DNA of 6,183 bases from assembly GCA_029880425.1 (NCBI GenBank), contig JAOUOK010000123.1:1-6183 (forward strand), read 5' to 3'. Position 1 is the first letter of the stretch. Each line of letters starts with the position of its first letter. The notes beneath the pieces were generated by a model, which was not told where the DNA came from, did not search any database, and worked only from the letters and a program-made list of their open reading frames with translations. Shown piece after piece: positions 1 to 5,698 of the stretch. Made by a program: the position numbers and the translations under genes. Source of the DNA: Gammaproteobacteria bacterium. GTDB lineage: Bacteria > Pseudomonadota > Gammaproteobacteria > UBA6429 > Thiohalophilaceae.

Positions 1-477
1 AAAACGTTGAACAATTATATTATCCATGTGCAGGTCACCATGATATTCCCCCATGGTATGTACACATTCAAGACCAGCGGCAAGGGAGTGTAATAGATGA
101 AGGCCCTGAAAGGAGGTAAGACGTTTGCCCGGTTGTCGTTTAATAAACTCGCTGAGTAATTCACCCTCAACATATTCTGAAATGAGAAAGCTTACCCGTT
201 GGCCCTGTACCACGATGCTTTCCTGTGCACTGTAGTGAATTACAATCGGGCAGTGACGCAGAGCGTGAAGTTTTTTAGCGTAAAATTTTATGCTTTTATT
301 ATTGGGATTTCGTTGGGGAAAAAAGAGTTTTGCGGTTCTTTCTATACCCGTGCTGAGTTCACGTACCAGGTAGACTTCACCTTCCCAGCCGGCACCGAGT
401 AATTCTATAACTTCATATTTTCGCGCCAGGGTGCGGCCACGGACAAGATTAAAACTGTCAATTTTGGCTTTTGACAT
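1..477 (-). CDS. Serine/threonine protein kinase-like protein, N-terminal part (runs off left edge)
   Basis: The minus strand is open from an ATG at 477 to the window edge, giving 159 residues with no stop. The protein has a eukaryotic-like kinase fold: a glycine-rich loop (LLGAGWEGEVYLV, residues 26-38), a beta-3 lysine in ERTAK (Lys50), and a catalytic loop YHGDLHMDNI (residues 145-154) with Asp148 as the likely catalytic base and Asn153 as the metal ligand. The usual HRD is HGD here, and the place where the alpha-C glutamate would fall (about residue 66) reads Tyr. The activation segment and C-lobe lie outside the window. It would phosphorylate protein Ser/Thr residues in the cytoplasm; its substrate is unknown. 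No membrane segment is seen in this part. The start is fixed by an in-frame TAA at 493-495 with no other ATG between. It sits 80 bp downstream of the acidic-protein gene and is probably cotranscribed with it. An atypical kinase or a small-molecule kinase of the same fold is possible. Confidence 0.87.
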   Translation of the reverse strand, partial: MSKAKIDSFNLVRGRTLARKYEVIELLGAGWEGEVYLVRELSTGIERTAKLFFPQRNPNNKSIKFYAKKLHALRHCPIVIHYSAQESIVVQGQRVSFLISEYVEGELLSEFIKRQPGKRLTSFQGLHLLHSLAAGLECVHTMGEYHGDLHMDNIIVQRF

Positions 478-483
478 GTAGTA

Positions 484-513
484 GATACCTGATTATTCCT
501 GTAATCAGGCATC
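484..513 (-). promoter_or_regulatory. Hairpin covering the kinase gene's Shine-Dalgarno
   Basis: Bases 484-495 and 502-513 are inverted repeats. In minus-strand RNA they form a 12-bp stem with a single G-U pair and a 6-base loop; the plus-strand RNA would have an A-C mismatch instead, so the structure fits leftward transcription better. The only Shine-Dalgarno-like AGG at proper distance from the kinase ATG (488-490, ten bases upstream) is inside the stem. No T-run follows the stem leftward, so it is not a normal terminator. It may limit translation of the kinase or stabilise or process the transcript; that role is inferred. Confidence 0.6.
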
Positions 514-557
514 TTAACTGTTATTTTTATCAGGATAAATATATTTCGCAGAAACCA

Positions 558-731
558 TTAATAATAATTGAACTCATTTTCCAGTCTTTTTCTTTCAAGG
601 TAATCTTCAAGTTTTCTGCGAGAATCACCTTTTTTTACATCATATTTTTCATCTTCAATACCGGAGTCTTCTGAATCATCAATCAAATCATCATCAGTTA
701 CTTCATCTGCGGTAATATCTTCGTCATGCAT
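558..731 (-). CDS. Small acidic protein, PA3496-family-like
   Basis: This is a complete 57-residue reading frame with an AGGA ribosome binding site seven bases before the ATG. The N-terminal half is extremely acidic: about 15 of the first 28 residues are Asp or Glu. The C-terminal half is highly charged and probably helical, with the motif RRKLEDYLERKRLENEF at residues 38-54. That arginine-rich 'RR.LEDYLE.(R/K)RL' tail resembles the short gammaproteobacterial proteins grouped as the PA3496 family, described as putative envelope integrity proteins; I assign it from memory of the motif, not from an alignment. There is no signal peptide, membrane segment or cysteine. It has its own promoter with a perfect -35 upstream and is followed after 80 bp by the kinase gene on the same strand, so the two are likely one transcript. 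Its biochemical role is not known. A chance ORF is unlikely given the RBS, promoter and recognisable tail. Confidence 0.75.
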   Translation of the reverse strand: MHDEDITADEVTDDDLIDDSEDSGIEDEKYDVKKGDSRRKLEDYLERKRLENEFNYY

Positions 732-773
732 AGCTTAATCCTACATATAATTAACACGTCATATATTTCTGCC

Positions 774-802
774 TATTTATATATCCAGACCAGGAATGTC
801 AA
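774..802 (-). promoter_or_regulatory. Sigma-70 type promoter for the acidic protein-kinase transcript
   Basis: Read leftward, there is a perfect -35 TTGACA (797-802). It is followed by TATAAA (776-781) at a 15-base spacing, or by the weaker TAAATA (774-779) at the ideal 17. Transcription would begin near 767-770 and leave a leader of about 37 bases before the ATG at 731. The perfect -35 is persuasive; the exact -10 is uncertain. Confidence 0.5.
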
Positions 803-827
803 TATTACGGATGATGAAAAATATTAA

Positions 828-886
828 TTGTGATGATTAATGTTTCCGATTGAAAGTTTAATTATAAATACGGGTTGTGATGATTA
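828..886. repeat. Direct repeat of TTGTGATGATTA in the divergent intergenic region
   Basis: The 12-mer TTGTGATGATTA occurs exactly at 828-839 and again at 875-886, with starts 47 bp apart (about four and a half helical turns). Both copies lie between the two divergent promoters. They could be binding sites for one regulator acting on both sides. Each holds a TGTGA half-site but no matching TCACA, so a standard CRP site is not supported. In AT-rich DNA a chance repeat is possible. Confidence 0.4.
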
Positions 887-896
887 TTTAATATCG

Positions 897-926
897 TTGT
901 TAATCTCCGAAAATATCCTCTTTAAT
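897..926 (+). promoter_or_regulatory. Candidate promoter for the small secreted protein gene
   Basis: A -35-like TTGTTA (897-902) and a -10-like TTTAAT (921-926) are separated by 18 bases. The predicted start of transcription is near 933, which leaves a leader of about 30 bases. The site overlaps the in-frame ATG at 925, which argues that translation does not begin there. The match is fair rather than strong. Confidence 0.35.
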
Positions 927-951
927 GCGGGCTTATTTTAATACAACAACG

Positions 952-957
952 AAGAGG
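952..957 (+). promoter_or_regulatory. Ribosome binding site that fixes the start at 964
   Basis: AAGAGG lies six bases before the ATG at 964 and directly precedes a textbook signal peptide. The in-frame ATG at 925 has no such site and would bury the signal peptide 13 residues inside the protein, so 964 is chosen. Confidence 0.75.
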
Positions 958-963
958 TGTTTA

Positions 964-1173
964 ATGAAAAAATATTTATTTAGTGCATTTATGATGCTTT
1001 TATCATTTTCTGCTTTTGCTGAAGAACCCAAAGAAAATATTGCAATGGAAACTTGCACAGAAATGGCACAGGAGCAGGAACTCACGGGTGAAAATGCGCA
1101 GGTTTATATTTCTGAGTGTGTAAAAACATTTAATGATGATGAAAAAAGCGAAAAAGAAGAAGATAAAGGGTAA
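964..1173 (+). CDS. Small secreted or periplasmic protein with two cysteines, unknown function
   Basis: The precursor has 69 residues. Residues 1-19 (MKKYLFSAFMMLLSFSAFA) form a typical Sec signal peptide: a KK n-region, a hydrophobic core and an AFA cleavage site before Glu20. The mature protein has about 50 residues, is strongly acidic and ends in a charged tail of Asp, Glu, Lys and Ser. It has just two cysteines, Cys31 and Cys52, in the pattern ETCTEMA...YISECV, which probably form one disulfide after export. The last cysteine is preceded by YISE, a layout I have seen in small uncharacterised gammaproteobacterial exported proteins, but I cannot name a family. It is not a lipoprotein because no lipobox cysteine is present. 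It is divergent from the acidic protein gene and 94 bp upstream of the LysR-family gene. The start is chosen by the ribosome binding site and signal peptide; an ATG at 925 is in frame but unlikely. Confidence 0.78.
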   Translation: MKKYLFSAFMMLLSFSAFAEEPKENIAMETCTEMAQEQELTGENAQVYISECVKTFNDDEKSEKEEDKG

Positions 1174-1219
1174 GCCCTCTTTTATTAATCAACCAGGTAA
1201 AATTTCATTATAGAAAAAC

Positions 1220-1258
1220 GGTAGGATTTAGTGGCAAAATATTTCATTAAATCCTACT
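1220..1258. promoter_or_regulatory. Perfect 10-bp dyad in the leader of the LysR-family gene
   Basis: GTAGGATTTA (1221-1230) is exactly complementary to TAAATCCTAC (1248-1257). In plus-strand RNA the stem extends inward by four more pairs (1231-1234 with 1244-1247, two of them G-U) and leaves a nine-base loop. It ends ten bases before the regulator's ATG. In minus-strand RNA the stem is followed at once by CGTTTTTC (T-run at 1214-1218), which looks like a weak intrinsic terminator for leftward transcription. It could be an autoregulatory operator, an mRNA leader hairpin, or a stop for antisense transcripts arriving from mfd. The repeat is certain; its role is not. Confidence 0.55.
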
Positions 1259-1267
1259 ATTACGATT

Positions 1268-2134
1268 ATGGATATCGATGAATTAAAAACTTTTGTTGAA
1301 GTCTATCGTACCCGTCACTTTGGCCAGGCTGCAGAAAATCTTTATGTCAGCCAATCCACGGTTAGTGCACGTATTCGCATGCTTGAGCAAAGCCTGGGTG
1401 TGTCTTTATTTTCCCGTGAACGAAATAATATCCAGCTCACAAGCGCAGGAGAAAAGTTACTGGTTTATGCTGAGTCCATTCTTACTTCATGGACGCGTGC
1501 ACGTTTCGAGATTGGGACTGAAGAGGAAGGGCAGACTCCCTTTATTTTTGGCGGGGTACCAAGTTTATGGGACATTAATTTACAGGAGTTTTTAAATTAC
1601 TTGCACAGTAGTTTGCCCGACATTGCAATATATGCTGAAACCCAGACAGCCGAAATATTTTTACGTCGAATCTATGAGCAAACCATGGACATGGCGTTTA
1701 TTTTTGATGCGCCGCAATCGACTGACCTGGAAATTATTGAAGTTACCCATGTACCGCTTATTATGGTCTCCTCTTATAAAGGATTATCGATTAATGATGT
1801 CTTTACCAATGAATATGTTTTAGTGGACTGGGGTACTTCATTCGCGACCAGTCATGCCCGTTTTTTCAGGGATGCACCTTCGCCTGCGATGCGTATATCC
1901 CTGGGTAAGATAGCCATGAATTATATTATTTCCCAGGGGGGAACAGCGTATTTACCGGAACCAATGGTTACTGAGTATGTTGAAAATAATACCTTGTATC
2001 ATGTTAAAGATGCACCTGTAATTGATCGCGTGGCTTACGCCGTTTTTCATCCAAATAATCAAAAACAGGAACTGATAAAACATGCGTTACATTATTTTGA
2101 AATTGAAAGTAATAACGTACGTAAGATTTACTAG
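1268..2134 (+). CDS. LysR-family transcriptional regulator, HdfR-like
   Basis: The 288-residue protein is a DNA-binding transcription regulator. Residues 1-62 are a LysR winged helix-turn-helix (LKTFVEV, then FGQAAENLYVSQSTVSARI at 18-36, then LEQSLGVSLFSR and the wing LTSAGEKLL at 57-65). The rest is a two-lobed effector-binding domain, from about residue 90 to the end. The N-terminus and the RTRHFG.AAE.LY..QS.VS.RIR.LE pattern closely follow E. coli HdfR (279 residues), a repressor of flhDC, but the effector domain is much more divergent, so targets should not be transferred. There is no cysteine, so thiol-based sensing is excluded. The start agrees with HdfR, but no Shine-Dalgarno is visible before the ATG. 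A dyad lies just upstream and may be its own operator. The gene converges on mfd with 13 bp between stops. Family is sure; subgroup is likely; inducer and regulon are unknown. Confidence 0.93.
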   Translation: MDIDELKTFVEVYRTRHFGQAAENLYVSQSTVSARIRMLEQSLGVSLFSRERNNIQLTSAGEKLLVYAESILTSWTRARFEIGTEEEGQTPFIFGGVPSLWDINLQEFLNYLHSSLPDIAIYAETQTAEIFLRRIYEQTMDMAFIFDAPQSTDLEIIEVTHVPLIMVSSYKGLSINDVFTNEYVLVDWGTSFATSHARFFRDAPSPAMRISLGKIAMNYIISQGGTAYLPEPMVTEYVENNTLYHVKDAPVIDRVAYAVFHPNNQKQELIKHALHYFEIESNNVRKIY

Positions 2135-2147
2135 TTTCTAATAACGA

Positions 2148-5100
2148 TTACGACATGTACTCAAATAATTCTTCGAGCGCTTTAATTCTGAATTCAAAAT
2201 CTGCAACAGGTTTTATTAAACGAATTTTATCATTGCCATCAAGTTTATAGGTGTTGGGTTTACTTTGGATTAACTGGATGATCTTCATAGGATCAATATC
2301 AGGCTGTTCAACAAAAATAATACGACCACCTTCTTCTCCGTAATCGATTTTCTTGATGCCCAGTTGTGAGGCTTTTAATTTTAACTCGGTAACCTGGTGT
2401 AAGGCTTTAACCGCCTCGGGAAGTAAACCAAAGCGATCAATCATTTCAACCTGGAGTTCTTTAAGTTCATTTTTATTCTCGGCGCTGGCAATACGTTTGT
2501 ACATAATAAGACGTTCATGTACATCGGGAATGTAATCGTTTGGTATCAGGGCAGGGACGTGCAAGTCAATTTCCGCACCATGGTGTAATGGTTTATCCAG
2601 GTTGGGATCCTTACCTTGTTTTAATGCCTTGACGGCACGTTCAAGTAACTCGGTATACATGGTATAGCCAATCTCGACCATTTGACCACTTTGACCATCA
2701 CCAAGGAGTTCACCGGCACCCCGTATTTCAAGATCATGGGTCGCAAGGGTAAAGCCTGTACCGAGGGATTCAATCGACTCGATGGCCTCGAGACGTTTTT
2801 TTGCATCGGAGGTTAAGGTATTACGTTTTGGAATAATTAAATAGGCATAGGCGCGGTGATGTGAACGTCCTACTCGGCCCCGTAACTGGTACAGTTGTGC
2901 CAGGCCAAAACGATCGGCTTTATTCATTATGATCGTATTAGCACTTGGAATATCAATCCCTGTTTCGATGATCGTGGTACAAACGAGGATATTAAACCGT
3001 TGATGATAAAAATCTGACATCACGCGCTCGAGTTCGCGTTCCCGCATCTGGCCATGGGCGAACTGCACGTTGGCTTCGGGTATTAATTCTGCCAGTTTAT
3101 GACATTGTTTTTCTATCGTTGCGACATCGTTGTGTAAAAAATAAACCTGGCCACCCCGTTTGATTTCACGTAGGCAGGCTTCTTTTATCATTTCATCTTT
3201 CCATTCAGTGACGAATGTTTTTATCGCGAGGCGCTTCGCCGGAGGGCTGGCAATAATTGATAACTCACGTAAACCTGACATAGCCATATTCAACGTACGT
3301 GGGATCGGTGTTGCGGTTAAGGTTAAGATATCAATTTCAGAACGAAGTGATTTAAACTTTTCTTTTTGCCTGACGCCAAAGCGATGTTCTTCATCAATTA
3401 TGACCAGTCCGAGGTTTTTATACTTTACATCAGCTTGCAATAATTTATGGGTACCGATGACGATATCAACTTTACCGGCTTCTAAATCTTTTAAAACTTT
3501 ATCCTGTTCTTTCTTGGTGCCAAAGCGTGATAAAGATTCAACCCTTACCGGCCAGTCAGCAAAGCGGTCCTTAAAATTCTCAGCGTGTTGTTGAGTCAGT
3601 AATGTTGTCGGTGATAATACCGCAACCTGTTTACCTGCCTGTACAGCGATAAAGGCGGCACGCATGGCGACCTCTGTCTTACCAAAACCTACATCACCAC
3701 AAACAAGCTGGTCCATCGGCTTGGGTGAACGCATATCACGAATAACGTTATCAATAGCGAGTTGTTGGTCGGGTGTTTCTTCAAAAGGGAAGCCAGCGGT
3801 AAAGGCATGGTACTGCATTTCATCTATGGTATAAGCAAAACCAGTTTGTGCTTCCCGGCGGGCATATATATCGAGTAATTCAGCGGCGACATCATGAACC
3901 TGTTCACGGGCTTTTTTCTTGGCTTTTTCCCACTGGCCACTGCCTAAACGGTGAAGCGGGGCATGATCGGGGGATGCACCTGTGTAGCGACTGATCAGGT
4001 GCAGTGAGCTTACCGGGACATAGAGCTTGTCATTGTTCGCGTATTCGAGTGTCAGGAACTCGGTATCAAGATTACCGACGTGTAATGTTTGCAACCCCAT
4101 GTAGCGACCGACACCATAGTCTTCATGCACTACGGGTGAATTTAAGGTCAGCTCTGCGAGGTTTTTGACGATGCTATCGGTATCACGTTGGGCCTTTTTA
4201 CGACGGCGACGTTGTAAAACCTGCAGGCCAAATAATTGTGGTTCAGCAATAACTGCAATGGCAGGATCGCTGAGTAATAAACCTTCTTCTAACGGCGCAA
4301 CTGTAATTGCAAGCCTGTGATCACTTTCAATAAACTCATGCCAGCTTTCAACCAGAACAGGTTTTATCCCGTTATCACGCAACATGTCGGTCAGGGTTTC
4401 ACGCCGGCCGGTGGTTTCAGCTGCAAAGAGGACTTTGCCATTAAAGTTGTTCAGGAATTGCTTCAGCTTGGCAGCGGCTTCGGTTGCGCGAATATCAAAG
4501 GCCAGTGGAGGCGGGGTCTCAGTGGAAAAATTAATTGCCAGTTTATCTTCATGCTCAAAATGCTGTAATTCAACACGGGGAAAACGTTTAAAATGACTGA
4601 AGGTCTCGTCTACCGGTAAAAAGACTTCATGAGGACTGAGTAATGGGTGTTCCAGATCATGACGGGCATTTTCATAGCGTTCGTTAATTTCTGCCCAGAA
4701 GGTTTCAACTTCTGCATTTACATCATCTGCCGTAATTAATAAGGTTGAACCGGGTAAATAATCAAACAGGCTGATTGTTTCATCAAAAAATAATGGTAAG
4801 TAATATTCAATACCGGGCGAGGCGAGGCCATTGGTGACATCACGATAAACGTTGGCCTTGTTAGGATCCCCTTCAAAGCGGGCACGAAACGCGGTTCTGA
4901 ATTTTGAAATCGCATCCTTGTTTAATGGAAATTCACGCGCAGGGAGTAATTGAATTTTATCGACTTTATCGATAGAGAGTTGTGTCTCGGGGTTAAACGT
5001 TCTAATGGATTCTATTTCATCATCAAACAACTCGATTCGAAATGGATGCTTGCTACCCATCGGGAACAGGTCGAATACACTCCCCCGCACTGCAAACTCA

Positions 5101-5609
5101 CCGTGTTCCATTACCGATGAAACACACTGGTAACCATTATTTTCAAGTCGTAGCCGCATTTCATCAATATTAAATTGCTCTTCCAGTTTAAGTGAAAGGC
5201 AAAATGCATCGAGATAATTTTGAGGTGCAATTCGATGCATTAATGTTTGGACTGGTGCGATCAAGATACCTTTCGTTAATCCGGGTAGTCGCGATAAGGT
5301 GGTTAAGCGTTCCGAGATAATATCCTGGTGTGGAGAGAAGCGATCATAGGGCAATGTTTCCCAGTCTGGAAATTGCAGGATTGAAATATCCTGTTTTGCC
5401 ATGTAAAACCGTAATGAATATTCAAGCCGTTGTGCAGCTGCCATGTCTGCGGTAATCACCACGACAGGGCCATCATGTTGTTTTGCCGCTGAACTGAGTA
5501 CCAGGCCATAGCTACTGCCATACAGGCGACCCCAATGACTACGGAACCCGGCTTTCACAGGACGGACAGGGTTAAAAGGAGAATTGAGTACTGAGTCGGA
5601 ATGCGTCAT
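2148..5609 (-). CDS. mfd: Transcription-repair coupling factor Mfd
   Basis: Mfd is an ATP-driven DNA translocase that pushes or removes RNA polymerase stalled at lesions and recruits UvrA, linking transcription to nucleotide excision repair in the cytoplasm. The 1153 residues match the usual length (E. coli 1148). In order: a UvrB-like module (about 20-340, with DWETLPYDRFSPHQDIISE at 82-100); a linker and degenerate D3 region; the RNA polymerase-interacting domain (about 485-550, VVHEDYGVGRYMG); the RecG-like motor with Walker A GDVGFGKT (638-645), Walker B DEEH (739-742), TATPIPRTL (765-773), TTIIETGIDIP (878-888) and QLRGRVGRS (908-916); the translocation motif region after it; and the C-terminal TRCF domain (about 1015-1115) that masks UvrA binding. 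All key residues are intact. The ATG at 5609 is chosen because conserved sequence begins near residue 18 and the next Met is residue 56; no clear Shine-Dalgarno precedes it. It probably has its own promoter behind the DsrE-like gene. Confidence 0.98.
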   Translation of the reverse strand: MTHSDSVLNSPFNPVRPVKAGFRSHWGRLYGSSYGLVLSSAAKQHDGPVVVITADMAAAQRLEYSLRFYMAKQDISILQFPDWETLPYDRFSPHQDIISERLTTLSRLPGLTKGILIAPVQTLMHRIAPQNYLDAFCLSLKLEEQFNIDEMRLRLENNGYQCVSSVMEHGEFAVRGSVFDLFPMGSKHPFRIELFDDEIESIRTFNPETQLSIDKVDKIQLLPAREFPLNKDAISKFRTAFRARFEGDPNKANVYRDVTNGLASPGIEYYLPLFFDETISLFDYLPGSTLLITADDVNAEVETFWAEINERYENARHDLEHPLLSPHEVFLPVDETFSHFKRFPRVELQHFEHEDKLAINFSTETPPPLAFDIRATEAAAKLKQFLNNFNGKVLFAAETTGRRETLTDMLRDNGIKPVLVESWHEFIESDHRLAITVAPLEEGLLLSDPAIAVIAEPQLFGLQVLQRRRRKKAQRDTDSIVKNLAELTLNSPVVHEDYGVGRYMGLQTLHVGNLDTEFLTLEYANNDKLYVPVSSLHLISRYTGASPDHAPLHRLGSGQWEKAKKKAREQVHDVAAELLDIYARREAQTGFAYTIDEMQYHAFTAGFPFEETPDQQLAIDNVIRDMRSPKPMDQLVCGDVGFGKTEVAMRAAFIAVQAGKQVAVLSPTTLLTQQHAENFKDRFADWPVRVESLSRFGTKKEQDKVLKDLEAGKVDIVIGTHKLLQADVKYKNLGLVIIDEEHRFGVRQKEKFKSLRSEIDILTLTATPIPRTLNMAMSGLRELSIIASPPAKRLAIKTFVTEWKDEMIKEACLREIKRGGQVYFLHNDVATIEKQCHKLAELIPEANVQFAHGQMRERELERVMSDFYHQRFNILVCTTIIETGIDIPSANTIIMNKADRFGLAQLYQLRGRVGRSHHRAYAYLIIPKRNTLTSDAKKRLEAIESIESLGTGFTLATHDLEIRGAGELLGDGQSGQMVEIGYTMYTELLERAVKALKQGKDPNLDKPLHHGAEIDLHVPALIPNDYIPDVHERLIMYKRIASAENKNELKELQVEMIDRFGLLPEAVKALHQVTELKLKASQLGIKKIDYGEEGGRIIFVEQPDIDPMKIIQLIQSKPNTYKLDGNDKIRLIKPVADFEFRIKALEELFEYMS

Positions 5610-5645
5610 TGGATGAGAATACTGCCGGTTTAAATTACAGCGCGT

Positions 5646-5674
5646 ATTCTACTACAGGATGAATTTATTAAAAA
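5646..5674 (-). promoter_or_regulatory. Candidate promoter for mfd
   Basis: Read leftward, a good -10 TAGAAT (5646-5651, five of six consensus bases) is followed by ACGCG. The -35 at the 17-base spacing is weak (TTTTTA, 5669-5674). Transcription would start near 5639, about 30 bases before the mfd ATG. It lies in the 89-bp gap after the DsrE-like stop codon, where no strong terminator is seen, so mfd may also receive read-through. Confidence 0.4.
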
Positions 5675-5698
5675 CAGCGGGGAATTAATGGCAATACT

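Noticed and set aside
199..402. Plus-strand open frame of 67 codons
   Set aside because: It lies antisense to the kinase N-lobe, has no RBS or recognisable domain, and the minus-strand frame shows clear kinase motifs over the same bases.
471..674. Plus-strand open frame of 67 codons
   Set aside because: It overlaps the acidic protein gene and the RBS hairpin in antisense; its product is a low-complexity string rich in Phe and Ile with no RBS.
828..892. CRP or FNR binding sites in the divergent region
   Set aside because: TGTGA half-sites lack the partner half at the proper spacing, and no full FNR palindrome is present.
925..963. N-terminal extension of the small secreted protein from an ATG at 925
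   Set aside because: It has no ribosome binding site, overlaps the candidate -10, and would place the signal peptide inside the protein.
1165..1184. Possible terminator after the small secreted protein (GGG-TAAG-CCC then TCTTTTATT)
   Set aside because: The stem is only three to four pairs and overlaps the stop codon, too weak to call without transcript end data.
1293..1823. Two plus-strand frames inside the LysR-family gene (1293-1595 and 1623-1823)
   Set aside because: They are other-frame shadows of a gene with strong family similarity along its length.
1255..2153. Similar strings TATTACGATTATG (near 1258) and ATAACGATTACG (near 2141) on either side of the LysR-family gene
   Set aside because: They match imperfectly over about 12 AT-rich bases and partly encode start or stop codons; there is no other sign of insertion or duplication.
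3160..3594. Plus-strand open frame of 144 codons opposite the Mfd motor domain
   Set aside because: It is antisense to highly conserved helicase motifs, and has no RBS or recognisable domain. The other frames opposite or inside mfd (2353-2535, 2621-2806, 4317-4568, 4384-4596) are rejected for the same reason.
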